Source: Eubacteriaceae bacterium
GTDB lineage: Bacteria; Bacillota; Clostridia; Eubacteriales; Eubacteriaceae
NCBI GenBank assembly: GCA_017405085.1
Contig: JAFRBB010000036.1
Location: forward strand, 1-57,942
Direction: 5' to 3'
DNA: 57,942 nucleotides
Shown here: positions 37,869 to 47,844 of the stretch, in pieces
Position numbering within the stretch: the first letter of the stretch is position 1
Layout of the letters: every line of letters begins with the position of its first letter
Made by a program: the position numbers and the translations under genes
The notes under the pieces: generated by a model
Database searches by the model: none
The model's input: the letters and a program-made list of their open reading frames with translations, nothing else
Told to the model about the DNA's origin: nothing

Positions 37869-39230
37869 ATGATAGGTGAACATCACGAAGACGTCATAGC
37901 GGCCATAGCGACCGGCGCCGGAGAAGGGGGAATTGGTATTGTACGCCTTTCGGGAGAGCATGTGCTGGATGTTTTGAGTCGCGTGTACACCGGGGCGCAA
38001 AAGCCCGAGTCCTTCGAAAGCCACACGATTCATTACGGGCATATTGTGCATCCTCAAAGCCAAAGCATAATCGATGAAGTGCTGGTTTCCTTCATGGGCG
38101 CTCCCAGATCCTATACGGCTCAAAACACGGTGGAAATCAATTGTCATGGCGGTATGGTTGTTTTAAACGCGGTTTTAGACGCGGTCATTGAAGCGGGGGC
38201 GAGGCTTGCCGAACCCGGTGAATTTACCATGCGCGCGGTGGAGAACGGTCGGATTGATTTATCTCAGGCGGAAGCGGTGTTAAACATCATCAATGCCAAA
38301 ACAGAAAAAAGTTTGCGATATGCCGAAAAGCAGCTGGCCGGAGGTTTGTCACAAAAATATACAGCGATTGATGATGAACTCATCCATATGCTGATGATGG
38401 TTGACGCATCCATTGACTATCCGGAGTATGACATTGATGGGATGACGGAAAATGAAATAATATCCGCTATTGATCGATGTGTTGGCTTGGTTGATGATTT
38501 GCTTCGCACCTCTTCCACCGGAAAGATTATGCGAGAAGGCATCAGCACCCTCATTTTAGGGGAACCCAATGTGGGAAAATCTTCACTATTTAACGCGTTA
38601 ATCACCGAAGATCGGGCTTTAGTCACAGCCATTCCCGGCACTACAAGAGATTTTGTCGATACTTATCTCAATTTGGAAGGGATTCCTTTTAGACTGATCG
38701 ATACAGCGGGCATCAGAGAGACGGCGGATGTTGTTGAGCGTCTCGGGGTTGACAGGGCATTAAGCTTAATTGACGAAGCGGAACTGATTATCGATATGCG
38801 CGATGTTTCACGTGAAACACAAGTCAACGAAATGATCGATCATCAATTACAACAAAAAAAACGAATTATCGTCTATAATAAAATTGATTTAAATTCCGAA
38901 AACACATATTCCGATTGTGATGTTGCTCTCTCTGCCAAAACAGGAGAAGGGGTTGATGAGCTAAAAGCCAAAATGGTGGAAGCGGTGCAAAAATCCTATC
39001 CGATGAGTGATGACAGTGATGTGGTGTTAAACAAACGACATGCTGATGCCCTTACTGAAATCCGCTCACATTTAACTGAGGCAAAAAATACGCTGCAAGC
39101 AGGCTTGTCTGTCGATATGGCGGCCATCGATTTAAATGAAGCATTGGTGAAACTTCGGGCTATAACTGGTAAAAGCGTCGGAGAAGACATTATCGATCGT
39201 ATCTTTGCCAATTTTTGTTTGGGAAAATAA
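37869..39230 (+). CDS. mnmE: tRNA modification GTPase MnmE
   Basis: 453 aa. The N-terminal folate-binding domain (about 1-120) is followed by a helical domain interrupted by the G domain: G1 GEPNVGKSS (about 223-231), the G2 TTR in GTTRDF, G3 DTAGI, G4 NKID and the C-terminal FCLGK with the Cys used in the reaction. With MnmG it makes the 5-carboxymethylaminomethyl group on wobble uridines. A perfect parS site is embedded at 38804-38819, read as part of R-D-V-S-R-E-T-Q. The start has AAAGGAG 8 nt upstream. Confidence 0.98.
   Translation: MIGEHHEDVIAAIATGAGEGGIGIVRLSGEHVLDVLSRVYTGAQKPESFESHTIHYGHIVHPQSQSIIDEVLVSFMGAPRSYTAQNTVEINCHGGMVVLNAVLDAVIEAGARLAEPGEFTMRAVENGRIDLSQAEAVLNIINAKTEKSLRYAEKQLAGGLSQKYTAIDDELIHMLMMVDASIDYPEYDIDGMTENEIISAIDRCVGLVDDLLRTSSTGKIMREGISTLILGEPNVGKSSLFNALITEDRALVTAIPGTTRDFVDTYLNLEGIPFRLIDTAGIRETADVVERLGVDRALSLIDEAELIIDMRDVSRETQVNEMIDHQLQQKKRIIVYNKIDLNSENTYSDCDVALSAKTGEGVDELKAKMVEAVQKSYPMSDDSDVVLNKRHADALTEIRSHLTEAKNTLQAGLSVDMAAIDLNEALVKLRAITGKSVGEDIIDRIFANFCLGK
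38804..38819. promoter_or_regulatory. parS site inside mnmE
   Basis: TGTTTCACGTGAAACA, a perfect 16-bp palindrome identical to the B. subtilis parS consensus, in the coding sequence of mnmE. It is a ParB loading site near oriC. Confidence 0.95.
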
Positions 39231-39326
39231 AAGACAAAGTATTGTAATAAAAAACCTAGGCAGAAAAATATCAATAATACATTCATCATATAACCGCTGG
39301 ATTTAAAATATCAGAAAGAAGAAAAT

Positions 39327-41222
39327 ATGAGTTATAACGCAAAAACATATGACGTGATTGTCATTGGCGCGGGGCATGCGGGATGTGAAGCCGCATTGGC
39401 TGCCGCGCGTCTCGGACATCAAACATTGCTTTTGACCATCAATTTGGATTCTGTGGCGATGATGCCCTGCAATCCCGCTATCGGCGGAACAGGGAAAGGG
39501 CATTTGGTCAGAGAAATTGATGCCTTGGGTGGAGAGATGGGAAAAAACATCGACGCGACCATGATCCAATGCCGTATGCTGAACACTGCGAAGGGTCCGG
39601 CGGTCCATTCGCTGCGCGCCCAGGCCGACAAAAAAGCTTATCAATTCCGGATGAAGGAAGTGATTGAAAATCAAAAAAATCTTCTGTTAAAGCAACAGGA
39701 GGCCACTGAACTCATTATCAAGGATGGCAAAATCACCGGTGTAGAAGTACAGACCGGTGCAATTTACGGCTGTAAAGCCTGCATCGTCTGTACCGGTACC
39801 TATCTCAAAGGTAAAATTTTTATCGGAGACGTGCAGTATGAAAGCGGGCCCAACGGCTTGTTCCCGGCGCGGTTTTTATCCCAAAGTCTGAAAGACGCCG
39901 GCATTTCACTTCAGCGATTTAAGACGGGAACACCCGCCAGGGTCGATGCCAAAACCCTTGATTATGACGAAATGACGATTCAACCCGGCGACGAAACCAT
40001 CACACCTTTTTCCTTTGAGACGGAAAGCATTGACATTGATCAGGTGCCGTGCTATCTCACCTACACCAATCAGGAGACCCATGATATCATCAACGCGAAC
40101 CTAGATCGCAGTCCATTGGTTAAAGGTGATGTGGTGGGTGTCGGCCCGCGTTATTGTCCGTCCATCGAAACCAAAGTCATGCGCTTTCAAGATAAAGAAA
40201 GACATCAAATTTTCATGGAGCCCGAAGGCCTCCATACAAGAGAAGTCTACGTTCAGGGCATGTCCTCCTGTCTGCCTGAGGATGTTCAAATCGCGCTGTA
40301 TCGCACAGTGCCGGGGATGCACCATGTGGAGTTCATGCGCTCGGCCTACGCCATCGAATATGACTGCATCCATCCGACGGAACTTTATGCCACTTTGGCT
40401 CACAAAAAAATCGACGGTCTGTATTTTGCCGGACAAATTAACGGGACATCCGGTTATGAGGAAGCGGCGGCCCAGGGTCTAATCGCCGGGATAAATGCGT
40501 CGCTTAAAATTCAAGGCAAAGAAGAAATCATTCTTGATCGCTCCGAAGCCTATATCGGTGTTCTGATTGATGATATCATCAATGAAGACGCTGAAGAGCC
40601 CTACCGGATGATGACATCCCGAGCTGAATACAGATTGCTGTTGCGTCAGGATAATGCTGATAGACGACTGACCCCTATCGGGCACGAGGTCGGACTTATC
40701 TCCGATGAACGCTATCAAAAATTAGTAAGTAAAACTGAAGCGATCAATAGGGAAATTGCGCGTGTTAAAAAAATCACGGTAAAACCCAGCGCGGAAAACA
40801 ACGCCATATTAAAAGATCTTGGAGCCACACCAATCTCCTCGGGCGTAGCCTTAGACACATTGTTAAAACGACCGCAAATCACCTACGAAAATACAGCGCC
40901 CTTTGATCCGGAAAGGCAACCGCTGCCGGATCCGGTAAAAGAGGCCGTGGAAATTGAAATTAAATACGAAGGCTATATTCACAAACAAATCGCTCAGGTG
41001 AAAAACTTTAAAAAAGCCGAAAGCAAAAAGTTGCCAAAAGACCTAGATTACCGCTCGATTGGCGGTCTTCGACTGGAGGCTTGTGAAAAGCTTGAACGGA
41101 TTCGGCCGATGTCCATCGGTCAGGCATCCAGAATATCGGGCGTTTCACCGGCAGATATCGCGGTCCTTCATATTTATTTAAATCATCGATATCAAGAGAA
41201 AAAACATGAGTCTGAAAACTGA
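39327..41222 (+). CDS. mnmG: tRNA uridine modification enzyme MnmG
   Basis: 631 aa. The FAD-binding Rossmann motif [17 protein letters not shown] (about 13-29) starts the protein. Family motifs [24 protein letters not shown] and [12 protein letters not shown], and the conserved Cys region [11 protein letters not shown], are visible. The C-terminal helical domain binds MnmE and tRNA. It is the FAD partner of MnmE in wobble-uridine modification. It follows mnmE by 96 nt and overlaps rsmG by 17 nt, so rsmG is probably translationally coupled. Confidence 0.98.
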   Translation: MSYNAKTYDVIVIGAGHAGCEAALAAARLGHQTLLLTINLDSVAMMPCNPAIGGTGKGHLVREIDALGGEMGKNIDATMIQCRMLNTAKGPAVHSLRAQADKKAYQFRMKEVIENQKNLLLKQQEATELIIKDGKITGVEVQTGAIYGCKACIVCTGTYLKGKIFIGDVQYESGPNGLFPARFLSQSLKDAGISLQRFKTGTPARVDAKTLDYDEMTIQPGDETITPFSFETESIDIDQVPCYLTYTNQETHDIINANLDRSPLVKGDVVGVGPRYCPSIETKVMRFQDKERHQIFMEPEGLHTREVYVQGMSSCLPEDVQIALYRTVPGMHHVEFMRSAYAIEYDCIHPTELYATLAHKKIDGLYFAGQINGTSGYEEAAAQGLIAGINASLKIQGKEEIILDRSEAYIGVLIDDIINEDAEEPYRMMTSRAEYRLLLRQDNADRRLTPIGHEVGLISDERYQKLVSKTEAINREIARVKKITVKPSAENNAILKDLGATPISSGVALDTLLKRPQITYENTAPFDPERQPLPDPVKEAVEIEIKYEGYIHKQIAQVKNFKKAESKKLPKDLDYRSIGGLRLEACEKLERIRPMSIGQASRISGVSPADIAVLHIYLNHRYQEKKHESEN

Positions 41223-41913
41223 TTATCAAAGTCTTTGGGAAAAACTACCGGTGAACATGAGCGATGTGCAGTTTGAAAAACTCGAAAAATTAATGAACGC
41301 TGTGTTAGAGATGAACCAAAGATTAAACCTAACCCGTATGACAAATCCAGATGACTTTATAACAGGCCATCTATATGATTCTTTGGCGGTGAGTATGCCG
41401 AAAGGGGAGACTGTTTTGGATGTTGGGACCGGCGGCGGATTTCCGGGGCTACCCCTTGCGGTGTGTTATCCCGAGCGTCGGTTTACGCTTCTGGATGCCA
41501 CAGCCAAAAAAATAGAGGCAGTCAAACAGATTGCCGATACTGCGGAGATTCATAACGTCGATTTTTTGGTTGGAAGAGCGGAAATGTTATCCCGAGATGA
41601 AAAATACAGAGAATCCTTCGACATTGTGACATCCAGAGCTGTCGCTGCCTATGGCGTTTTGTCAGAACTATGCCTGCCCTTTGTCAGAACCGGAGGTTTT
41701 TTTCTGGCATGGAAAGGTCCCGGCGCGCAGGATGAAATCATCGAATCCGGAAAAGCCGCAACAATCCTCGGCGGAAAACAACCTGAAATAAAAGACAAAA
41801 ATGTACTGAAAAACCACGGTGTTCATGTTATAATTTTCTGTGAAAAAAAGCATGAAACACCAAAGAAATATCCAAGATCTTTTGGTCAAATCAAAAAGAA
41901 ACCTTTGAAATAG
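41206..41913 (+). CDS. rsmG: 16S rRNA (guanine-N7) methyltransferase RsmG
   Basis: 235 aa. The SAM-binding loop [18 protein letters not shown] (about 69-86) and the later [10 protein letters not shown] (about 139-148) are present. It methylates G527 of 16S rRNA; loss gives low-level streptomycin resistance in several bacteria. The start lies in the last codons of mnmG. The C-terminal Lys-rich tail ([23 protein letters not shown]) matches the family ending. A parS site starts at the stop codon. Confidence 0.97.
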   Translation: MSLKTDYQSLWEKLPVNMSDVQFEKLEKLMNAVLEMNQRLNLTRMTNPDDFITGHLYDSLAVSMPKGETVLDVGTGGGFPGLPLAVCYPERRFTLLDATAKKIEAVKQIADTAEIHNVDFLVGRAEMLSRDEKYRESFDIVTSRAVAAYGVLSELCLPFVRTGGFFLAWKGPGAQDEIIESGKAATILGGKQPEIKDKNVLKNHGVHVIIFCEKKHETPKKYPRSFGQIKKKPLK

Positions 41914-41929
41914 TGTTTCACGTGAAACA
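41914..41929. promoter_or_regulatory. parS site between rsmG and noc
   Basis: A second perfect TGTTTCACGTGAAACA, directly after the rsmG stop and 21 nt before the noc ATG. Besides segregation, ParB or Noc binding here could affect transcription of noc-parA-parB. Confidence 0.95.
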
Positions 41930-41950
41930 TCTGCAATACCGGAGACACAA

Positions 41951-42817
41951 ATGAGATTTTTTAAAAAAGATAAAAAGACAGAAAAAGCTTTGGAACCCGA
42001 GATGAAAACAAGCGAAGCTATCGGGATAACGATCAAAGACATTCCTGTTGACAGCATCATTCCAAATCCGAATCAACCAAGGAAAAGCTTCAAAAGAGAA
42101 CAGTTGGAAGAATTGGCAGAGTCAATTAAAATCTTTGGTGTGATATCTCCGATACAGGTTCGCAAAATTGATGAATCGGCCTATGAACTCGTATCAGGCG
42201 AAAGACGGCTGCGAGCTGCCAAATTGGCAGACCTCAAGACCATTCCCGCCATTGAAATGAGCATCGGCGAAAAAGATTCGGCGGTTATTGCGATCATTGA
42301 AAATGTTCAGCGCGAGGATTTGACTTTTTTTGAAGAAGCGGAAAGTTATCGGCAATTGATGAAATACTACGAAATGACTCAAGAAGAAATTGCGGGTCGC
42401 CTCGGAAAATCACAATCCTTTGTCGCTAACAAAATCCGTCTGTTAAAACTATCTCCAAAAATTGTGCAAAAAATTAAAGATGCGGGGTTGAGCGAGCGTC
42501 ATGCCAGAGCGCTCATTCGCGTTCCCGACGAGGATATTCAAAGCGATGTGATTGATCAAATCCTCAAAAAAGATCTGAACGTTAAGAAAACAGAAGCCTT
42601 AGTCGAAGAAATCCGCAACAATGTGCTGACCAATAATTATGATGAAAAAATCACCCGCGAAAAAAAAGCGCGGGTAAAATCCTTCATCAACGCGCAGATT
42701 TATATCAACACGATCAAATCTGCCTATAAAGAAATCAAGCAAAGCAGAAAAGACGTCTCTTATCAGGAAAAGGAAAAAGACGACAGCATTCAAATTGTGA
42801 TTACCATTCCAAAATGA
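41951..42817 (+). CDS. noc: Nucleoid occlusion protein Noc (ParB family)
   Basis: 288 aa. It has a short basic/amphipathic N-terminus (MRFFKKDKKTEKAL) that fits Noc's membrane-binding helix. The ParB/CTPase motifs follow: IIPNPNQPRKSF, LVSGERRLRAAKLA and NVQREDLTFFEEA, then a helix-turn-helix (MTQEEIAGRLGKSQSFVANKIRLLKL). It is a paralogue of the ParB gene two genes downstream. The N-terminal helix and the position before parA favour Noc, which stops division over the chromosome; a second ParB cannot be excluded. The start has CGGAGA nearby. Confidence 0.9.
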   Translation: MRFFKKDKKTEKALEPEMKTSEAIGITIKDIPVDSIIPNPNQPRKSFKREQLEELAESIKIFGVISPIQVRKIDESAYELVSGERRLRAAKLADLKTIPAIEMSIGEKDSAVIAIIENVQREDLTFFEEAESYRQLMKYYEMTQEEIAGRLGKSQSFVANKIRLLKLSPKIVQKIKDAGLSERHARALIRVPDEDIQSDVIDQILKKDLNVKKTEALVEEIRNNVLTNNYDEKITREKKARVKSFINAQIYINTIKSAYKEIKQSRKDVSYQEKEKDDSIQIVITIPK

Positions 42818-42867
42818 AAAACGAGCAAAATGATGCATGGTAATTCAAACAAAGGAGAAAATAGGAG

Positions 42868-43647
42868 ATGTCAAAAATAATCGCGATATTTAATCAAAAG
42901 GGTGGCGTCGGCAAAACGACCACAAATATGAATTTAACTACTGCCCTTGCCATGGAAGGTTATCGTGTGCTGACGGTGGATACCGACCCGCAAGGGAACA
43001 CAACCAGCGGGTTTGGATTTGAAAAAGAAAAAATCGATAAAAATATATACGATACCCTCATTAATGGGGACGACGTCAAAAATATCATCTTAACCACCGG
43101 CTTTAAAGGGCTGCACATTTTACCGTCCAATATTGATTTGGCCGGCTCGGAAATTGAGCTTGCCGACATAGAAGGCAGAGAATCCCGCCTTCGGGATGTC
43201 TTGTCATCCGTATCGAAATACTATGACTACATTTTTATCGATTGTCCGCCATCTTTGGGGCTTTTGACCATCAATGCGTTGGTGGCTTCCGACGCGGTGC
43301 TCATACCGATTCAATGTGAATACTATGCCCTCGAAGGCGTTGGTCAGTTGCTTAATACAGTGTCATTGGTCAAAAAAAGTTTAAATCCCCAATTGAGTAT
43401 CGAAGGAGTATTGCTCACCATGTATGATTCCCGCACAAATTTATCGGTTCAAGTGGCCGAGGAAGTGCGCGGGTATTTTAAAGGAAAAGTTTATCAAACC
43501 AATATACCCAGAAATATTAGGTTGGCGGAAGCACCCAGTTTCGGGCAGACTATCTTTGAATACGCACCGCAGTCCAAGGGATCCAAGGCCTATTTGGAAT
43601 TGGCCCGTGAATTTATAGAAAGACAGGAAAGACATGGCCAAAAATAA
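42868..43647 (+). CDS. parA: Chromosome-partitioning ATPase ParA (Soj)
   Basis: 259 aa. The deviant Walker A KGGVGKTTTNMNL (about 11-23) starts the protein; Walker A' is TDPQGNTTSG and Walker B is YIFIDCPPSLGLLTINAL. It binds DNA without specificity when ATP-bound and is driven off by ParB; in Firmicutes it also affects DnaA activity. AAAGGAG lies upstream. It overlaps parB by 14 nt. Confidence 0.97.
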   Translation: MSKIIAIFNQKGGVGKTTTNMNLTTALAMEGYRVLTVDTDPQGNTTSGFGFEKEKIDKNIYDTLINGDDVKNIILTTGFKGLHILPSNIDLAGSEIELADIEGRESRLRDVLSSVSKYYDYIFIDCPPSLGLLTINALVASDAVLIPIQCEYYALEGVGQLLNTVSLVKKSLNPQLSIEGVLLTMYDSRTNLSVQVAEEVRGYFKGKVYQTNIPRNIRLAEAPSFGQTIFEYAPQSKGSKAYLELAREFIERQERHGQK

Positions 43648-44527
43648 AGGTTTAGGCAAAGGCCTTCGCGCTTTGATTTCAGAAAATGTCGATTTAGACG
43701 ATAATGGTGTCGTCAAACTCAATCCGGACAATATCCCGGAGAACGAATCATTGGTTGTCGACATTGCGCTATCAAAGGTCAAACCGAATCCCAAGCAGCC
43801 CAGACGACATTTTGAAAAGAAACCCTTGGAAGAGCTCGCGGCTTCCATTAAAGAACACGGAATATTGCAACCCCTGCTCGTTCAAAAAGAAAAAGAAATC
43901 TATATGATCATTTCCGGGGAACGACGGTTTCGCGCCGCGCATCTTGCCGGACTCAAGACCGTGCCCGTCATCATCAAAGATTTATCCCCGATGGATGTTT
44001 TGGAGATATCGCTGATAGAAAATTTGCAGCGTGAAGATCTCAATGTGATGGAGGAGGCATTGGCCTACAAAGTCCTCATGAACAACTACAATCTCACTCA
44101 GGGAGAGGTCGGCATTAAAATCGGAAAAAGCCGAGCGGCTGTGGCCAACACCATGCGCCTTTTAAATCTGCCGGAGTCGGTGCAAAGTCAAGTGGTGGCC
44201 GGCAAGCTCAGTTCGGGACATGCCAGAACGCTATTGGGATTGGATGACGACAAACAGATTGTCAAAGCGGCAGATATTGTCATTCAAAAAAAACTCAATG
44301 TTCGGGAAACGGAAAAACTCATCAGTGAAATGAAAAAAACCCGTAAGCCCAAAACAAAGCATCAGCCGGACCCATATCTGTTGGATGCTGAGGAACAATT
44401 AAAAGATCATTTCCATACAGATGTTAAAATAAAATCTAAAGATAACAAGGGTAAAATAGAGTTGGCCTTTTATTCGGCCGATGATTTAAATCGACTGCTT
44501 GATTTGCTAAAACTAAGTGGGAGGTAG
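43634..44527 (+). CDS. parB: Chromosome-partitioning protein ParB (Spo0J)
   Basis: 297 aa. An N-terminal KNKGLGKGLRALI tag that stimulates ParA is followed by the CTP-binding part (KPNPKQPRRHFEKKPLEELAASIKEHG, ISGERRFRAAHLAGL, NLQREDLNVMEEA) and the helix-turn-helix (LTQGEVGIKIGKSRAAVANTMRLLNLP). A C-terminal dimer domain closes it. It loads at parS, two perfect copies of which lie upstream at 38.8 and 41.9 kb, and spreads as a CTP-dependent clamp. Confidence 0.97.
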   Translation: MAKNKGLGKGLRALISENVDLDDNGVVKLNPDNIPENESLVVDIALSKVKPNPKQPRRHFEKKPLEELAASIKEHGILQPLLVQKEKEIYMIISGERRFRAAHLAGLKTVPVIIKDLSPMDVLEISLIENLQREDLNVMEEALAYKVLMNNYNLTQGEVGIKIGKSRAAVANTMRLLNLPESVQSQVVAGKLSSGHARTLLGLDDDKQIVKAADIVIQKKLNVRETEKLISEMKKTRKPKTKHQPDPYLLDAEEQLKDHFHTDVKIKSKDNKGKIELAFYSADDLNRLLDLLKLSGR

Positions 44528-44536
44528 AAGCCTGTT

Positions 44537-45499
44537 ATGAAGCAAACCAATTTCAGAGCCAAACGCAAACGCGGCGCATTAACCAATGCGTTAATCGCGA
44601 ATTTTCTAAATATTGTGATCATCGCGGTATTTAAATTAATCATTAATGTGATCGGGCCCGGGCATTACAATGTACCTTTCGGAATCATCCAATTATTGTT
44701 GATTACCGCATTTTGGGTAGGGTTTAATTATTACCAATTCAAAGACGCGGGGCAGGAGAGCCCAGGGGATTATGCTTTTTATTTGCTGATGTGCATGATT
44801 CCGACACTGTTTTTTACTTTGCTGTCGATCATTGTCAGTAGTATCAATGTTGGCGGTTCATTCAGCAGCACCTGGAATTTGCTTACTTTTGTTGTGGCGC
44901 CGGCTTTATACTTATATATCCCCTACGGCATCATCTATCGGTTAATCGGCAATAGTCTGCCGATGGCTGTGTTTATGCTGATTTGCATTGTGTATATTTG
45001 TGCCGCTCAATTCATCGGATATTTCATTGGTAAGAAAAGCCGCCAGGAAGCCATGGCCCGCATTAAAAAACGCCGGGAAATTGAAGAAAGACAAATGGCA
45101 GAGCAGGCTGAAATGGCCGAACGAGCCAAAAAGCAAAGAGAAACCGAAGCGTCACGCATGGTCAGACAGGGCATGAGAAGGCGGATGAATCCGAAACCGA
45201 ATCGCAGAGATCCTCTCGGCGATATCGAACAGCCGGCCGTTATTCAAACAGAAGCCTTTGAGCCCATTACCGATGAAATGATTGCCAAAGTCAAAGCGGA
45301 ACAGGAAGCAAAAAAAGAAGCGAGACGCAAGGCGGCCGAAGCGCGCAGAGCCAGAATCAAAAGAATGGGTGTGCCCGCAGGTTCAAGAAAGAAAAAAGAA
45401 GCCGAAGCAGAACAGCCTCAGCAAACACCTGACACAAATAATGCGTCCAATGACGACGGGCCGAAATGGGTCATACCCGGAAAAGGCAAACAAAAATAA
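44537..45499 (+). CDS. Membrane protein with charged C-terminal coiled coil
   Basis: 320 aa. About five helices lie in residues 12-165 (for example ALIANFLNIVIIAVFKLIINVIG and YAFYLLMCMIPTLFFTLLSIIVSS). Residues about 165-320 are soluble, very rich in Lys, Arg, Glu and Ala (KKRREIEERQMAEQAEMAERAKKQRE), probably a coiled coil plus a disordered tail. It starts 9 nt after parB, behind GGGAGG, so it is in the partition operon. No family is recognised; a scaffold role at the membrane is possible. Confidence 0.75.
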   Translation: MKQTNFRAKRKRGALTNALIANFLNIVIIAVFKLIINVIGPGHYNVPFGIIQLLLITAFWVGFNYYQFKDAGQESPGDYAFYLLMCMIPTLFFTLLSIIVSSINVGGSFSSTWNLLTFVVAPALYLYIPYGIIYRLIGNSLPMAVFMLICIVYICAAQFIGYFIGKKSRQEAMARIKKRREIEERQMAEQAEMAERAKKQRETEASRMVRQGMRRRMNPKPNRRDPLGDIEQPAVIQTEAFEPITDEMIAKVKAEQEAKKEARRKAAEARRARIKRMGVPAGSRKKKEAEAEQPQQTPDTNNASNDDGPKWVIPGKGKQK

Positions 45500-45567
45500 T
45501 AACGGATTAAACAAGGTCAGGGGCAAGCGCTCTTGGCCTTGTATCATATTTTAAACAGGGAAGAGCA

Positions 45568-46197
45568 ATGAGTTTTAATATGACGGATCTGATCTGCATT
45601 GCCGTATTGGTGGCGATGTTTGTGTGGGGATATAGCCGAGGGGCCGTCAGCACATTGATTGGCTTGATCGGCCTTGTGGTATCGTTGGTCCTTGTTCGTT
45701 TTTTGGCTCCGATACTTACAAATGCCATTTTTCAAATTCCGATGGTCGATCAATTCTTCACGGAAAAAATCGGCTTGTGGGTGGCATCGCAAATCGCGGC
45801 ACTGGAAAGCGCTTTGGGGTCGCAACCCGGTTATGGTGTGCTGTTACCGGCGTTAACAGCCACCGGTATGGAGTCGGCATTAATTTCAAATTTGACTGCC
45901 TACGCCGTTGCCTTTGTGAAAGAAGTGATGGGATTTTGTCTGTTTGGGATCCTTTTGATCGTTTGTTTTTTGCTGTTTCAAAAGCTCAAAAGAGACAGCA
46001 AAATGTTAAACCGTGTCCCGGTTTTGGGCAAGGCAAATCGCATAGCGGGTGCGGCGTTGGGCGTGATTACCGGCTTTGTCATTCTATTTGTTTTGGTACG
46101 GCTGGTTTATTATTTCGCTTTAATCACAACGAATGCATCTCTTGTCGCTTTGCTGGATTCCGGCATGATTTCCCGCGGGCTTTTAACCTTAATATAA
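45568..46197 (+). CDS. CvpA family membrane protein
   Basis: 209 aa with four helices in the CvpA pattern. MTDLICIAVLVAMFVWGYSRGAVSTLIGLIGLVVSLVL gives the typical first two helices with the G-x-x-R-G turn. Then there is an extracytoplasmic loop, and two more helices after about 110 (VLGKANRIAGAALGVITGFVILFV). Founding members are linked to colicin V production and membrane or cell-wall stress; the molecular role is unclear. It lies 68 nt after the coiled-coil membrane gene. Confidence 0.85.
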   Translation: MSFNMTDLICIAVLVAMFVWGYSRGAVSTLIGLIGLVVSLVLVRFLAPILTNAIFQIPMVDQFFTEKIGLWVASQIAALESALGSQPGYGVLLPALTATGMESALISNLTAYAVAFVKEVMGFCLFGILLIVCFLLFQKLKRDSKMLNRVPVLGKANRIAGAALGVITGFVILFVLVRLVYYFALITTNASLVALLDSGMISRGLLTLI

Positions 46198-46572
46198 AAG
46201 ACTGTAAGCACGGGCTCCAAACATGAAATAAAAGGCATGCCGTTAGACGAGATTAATCGCCGTTGTTTTTGAAACCTGGCATTGATAAAGGGGAGCGGTG
46301 AAAATGACGAATCTGTCGTGTGATATGATGGTTCGGCATTGATGGATGTGAAAGACACATAATGATCGAAAAGCCGATATGAAAGCGGAGTGAGTTTATA
46401 TTAAATCCGCCAAACAGGAAAACCAAGTGGAAAATGCATAACGGGATTGACGAAGCGGCGCTCACCTAAGCGCTTTACGGCTTTGGAAGATAAATGATTG
46501 CGAAAGGACAAAAAAGCTCGCAAATCAAAAGAATAATTAACGGACAAAATGATCGCGGAAAGAGAGGTGCTG
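46198..46572. other. Gene-free stretch before mscS
   Basis: 375 nt with short frames only. Many GC-rich words of coding appearance (GGAAAACC, AAAGCGGAG) suggest decayed coding sequence, but no family can be read. No terminator is seen. Confidence 0.4.
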
Positions 46573-47448
46573 ATGAAATTTCAAAATGTTATGGACGCTT
46601 TGGCCTATTACTCAAAATATTTTAATCCGGAGGAAGTCCTGATCAAACTCGCCTCCGTTATTGTGACGATCATCATTGTCGTGATTATCAACCGTTTGGC
46701 AGTGGCGGCGGTGAACTATTATTATAAACTGAAAGAACGAAGCAAGTTTGTCAAAACGGAATGGGATATTAAACAAACCAGAACAATGGCTAACATGGTC
46801 AGGTCTTTTGTGTCCGTCAGCATTCTAATCATCGGCTTATTGACTGTGTTGTCGTATTTTGTCGACATTGCTGCGCTGTTGGCGGTGGCGGGCGTTGGGA
46901 CCGTTGCCATTGGGTTTGGCGCCAAGGCTATTGTTGAAGATCTCATCAGTGGATTTTTGATTCTCTTCGACAAAACATTTTTGGTTGGAGATTATGTAGA
47001 AATTAACGGTGAAACCGGGAGAGTGGAAAATATCGGCGCGAAATCCACCACGCTGAAGGAGATTGACGGCAGCCGATATATTGTCTCCAACGGGCAAATT
47101 ACCAATGTCATCAATTATTCAAGGGATTACAGACAGCGGACGGTCTTGGTCAGTGTCGCTTACGAAGAGGATACGCAGCGTGCCATCGCGGTACTGAAGG
47201 AACTTTGTGTGACAATGCGCGAAACCTATCCGGATTTGTACCCGGTGGAGCCGCGTGTGCTTGGCGTGATGGATTTGGAAAGCTCCGGTGTGTCCATTGG
47301 CATTATTTCCGAAACGCTGCCCGAAAACTTCAGAATCGGAGAAAACACATTGAGATTGCATGCCAAGGAAACACTGATGGCGGCGGGGATTGAAATTCCC
47401 TATGACCGGGTTGTTGTGATCGATGGTAAGCAAGCGAAGAAAGGATAA
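46573..47448 (+). CDS. MscS-type mechanosensitive ion channel
   Basis: 291 aa. Three N-terminal helices (about 20-45, 70-95, 96-120) include the pore-lining TM3 VAGVGTVAIGFGAKAIVEDLISGFLIL with the Gly/Ala packing pattern. The beta domain follows (FLVGDYVEINGETGRVENIGAKSTTLKEIDGSRYIVSNGQI), then the alpha/beta cage. It releases solutes on osmotic downshock. The start at 46573 has GAGAGGTG upstream; an earlier in-frame ATG at 46549 is less likely. It resembles YkuT/YnaI-type small MscS proteins of Firmicutes. Confidence 0.94.
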   Translation: MKFQNVMDALAYYSKYFNPEEVLIKLASVIVTIIIVVIINRLAVAAVNYYYKLKERSKFVKTEWDIKQTRTMANMVRSFVSVSILIIGLLTVLSYFVDIAALLAVAGVGTVAIGFGAKAIVEDLISGFLILFDKTFLVGDYVEINGETGRVENIGAKSTTLKEIDGSRYIVSNGQITNVINYSRDYRQRTVLVSVAYEEDTQRAIAVLKELCVTMRETYPDLYPVEPRVLGVMDLESSGVSIGIISETLPENFRIGENTLRLHAKETLMAAGIEIPYDRVVVIDGKQAKKG

Positions 47449-47452
47449 TGTA

Positions 47453-47653
47453 TTGGAAATTAAGAAATATGCCGTTGGCGATATTGTCGAAATGAAAAAG
47501 CCTCATCCTTGCGGGGAGAAGCGTTTTAAAATTATCCGAACCGGAACGGATATTAAACTCAAATGCGTCGGATGCGATCATCTGGTAATGATGCCCCGGC
47601 CGAAATTTGTCAAAATGCTAAAAAACATCGTGGAATCTTCAAATCAAAACTGA
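47453..47653 (+). CDS. DUF951 family protein
   Basis: 66 aa if it starts at the TTG at 47453, which has AAAGGAT 9 nt upstream and gives LEIKKYAVGDIVEMKKPHPCG, the usual family beginning. The frame also opens at an ATG at 47423 inside mscS. DUF951 features are K-K-P-H-P-C-G, then IKCVGCDHLVMMPRPKF with three Cys in a zinc-ribbon-like arrangement. The family is conserved near rpsF in Firmicutes and may bind nucleic acid; the function is unproven. Confidence 0.88.
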   Translation: MEIKKYAVGDIVEMKKPHPCGEKRFKIIRTGTDIKLKCVGCDHLVMMPRPKFVKMLKNIVESSNQN

Positions 47654-47758
47654 AAAATTAAAAACGATTGAACTCAAAAATGATAATACGCAGCCATCAT
47701 ATTAAAGTAATTGCGCGTTGCCATTGGAAATTTGTCATTGAAAAGATTCAGAAAAAGC

Positions 47759-47819
47759 TTGCAAAATTTTCATTATTTGATATAATAATTTGGTATCCTT
47801 GCACAGGTTAGGCCTGTGC
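47759..47819 (+). promoter_or_regulatory. Promoter and leader hairpin of rpsF-ssb-rpsR
   Basis: TTGCAA (47759-47764) and TATAAT (47781-47786) with a 16-bp spacer. The transcript then carries a hairpin GCACAGG / CCTGTGC (47801-47819, 5-nt loop) 25 nt before the start codon. It does not match the known S6:S18 leader closely, but its position suggests a role in autoregulation. Confidence 0.7.
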
Positions 47820-47844
47820 CAAAAGTCCAAAAGGAGGTGAAAAC

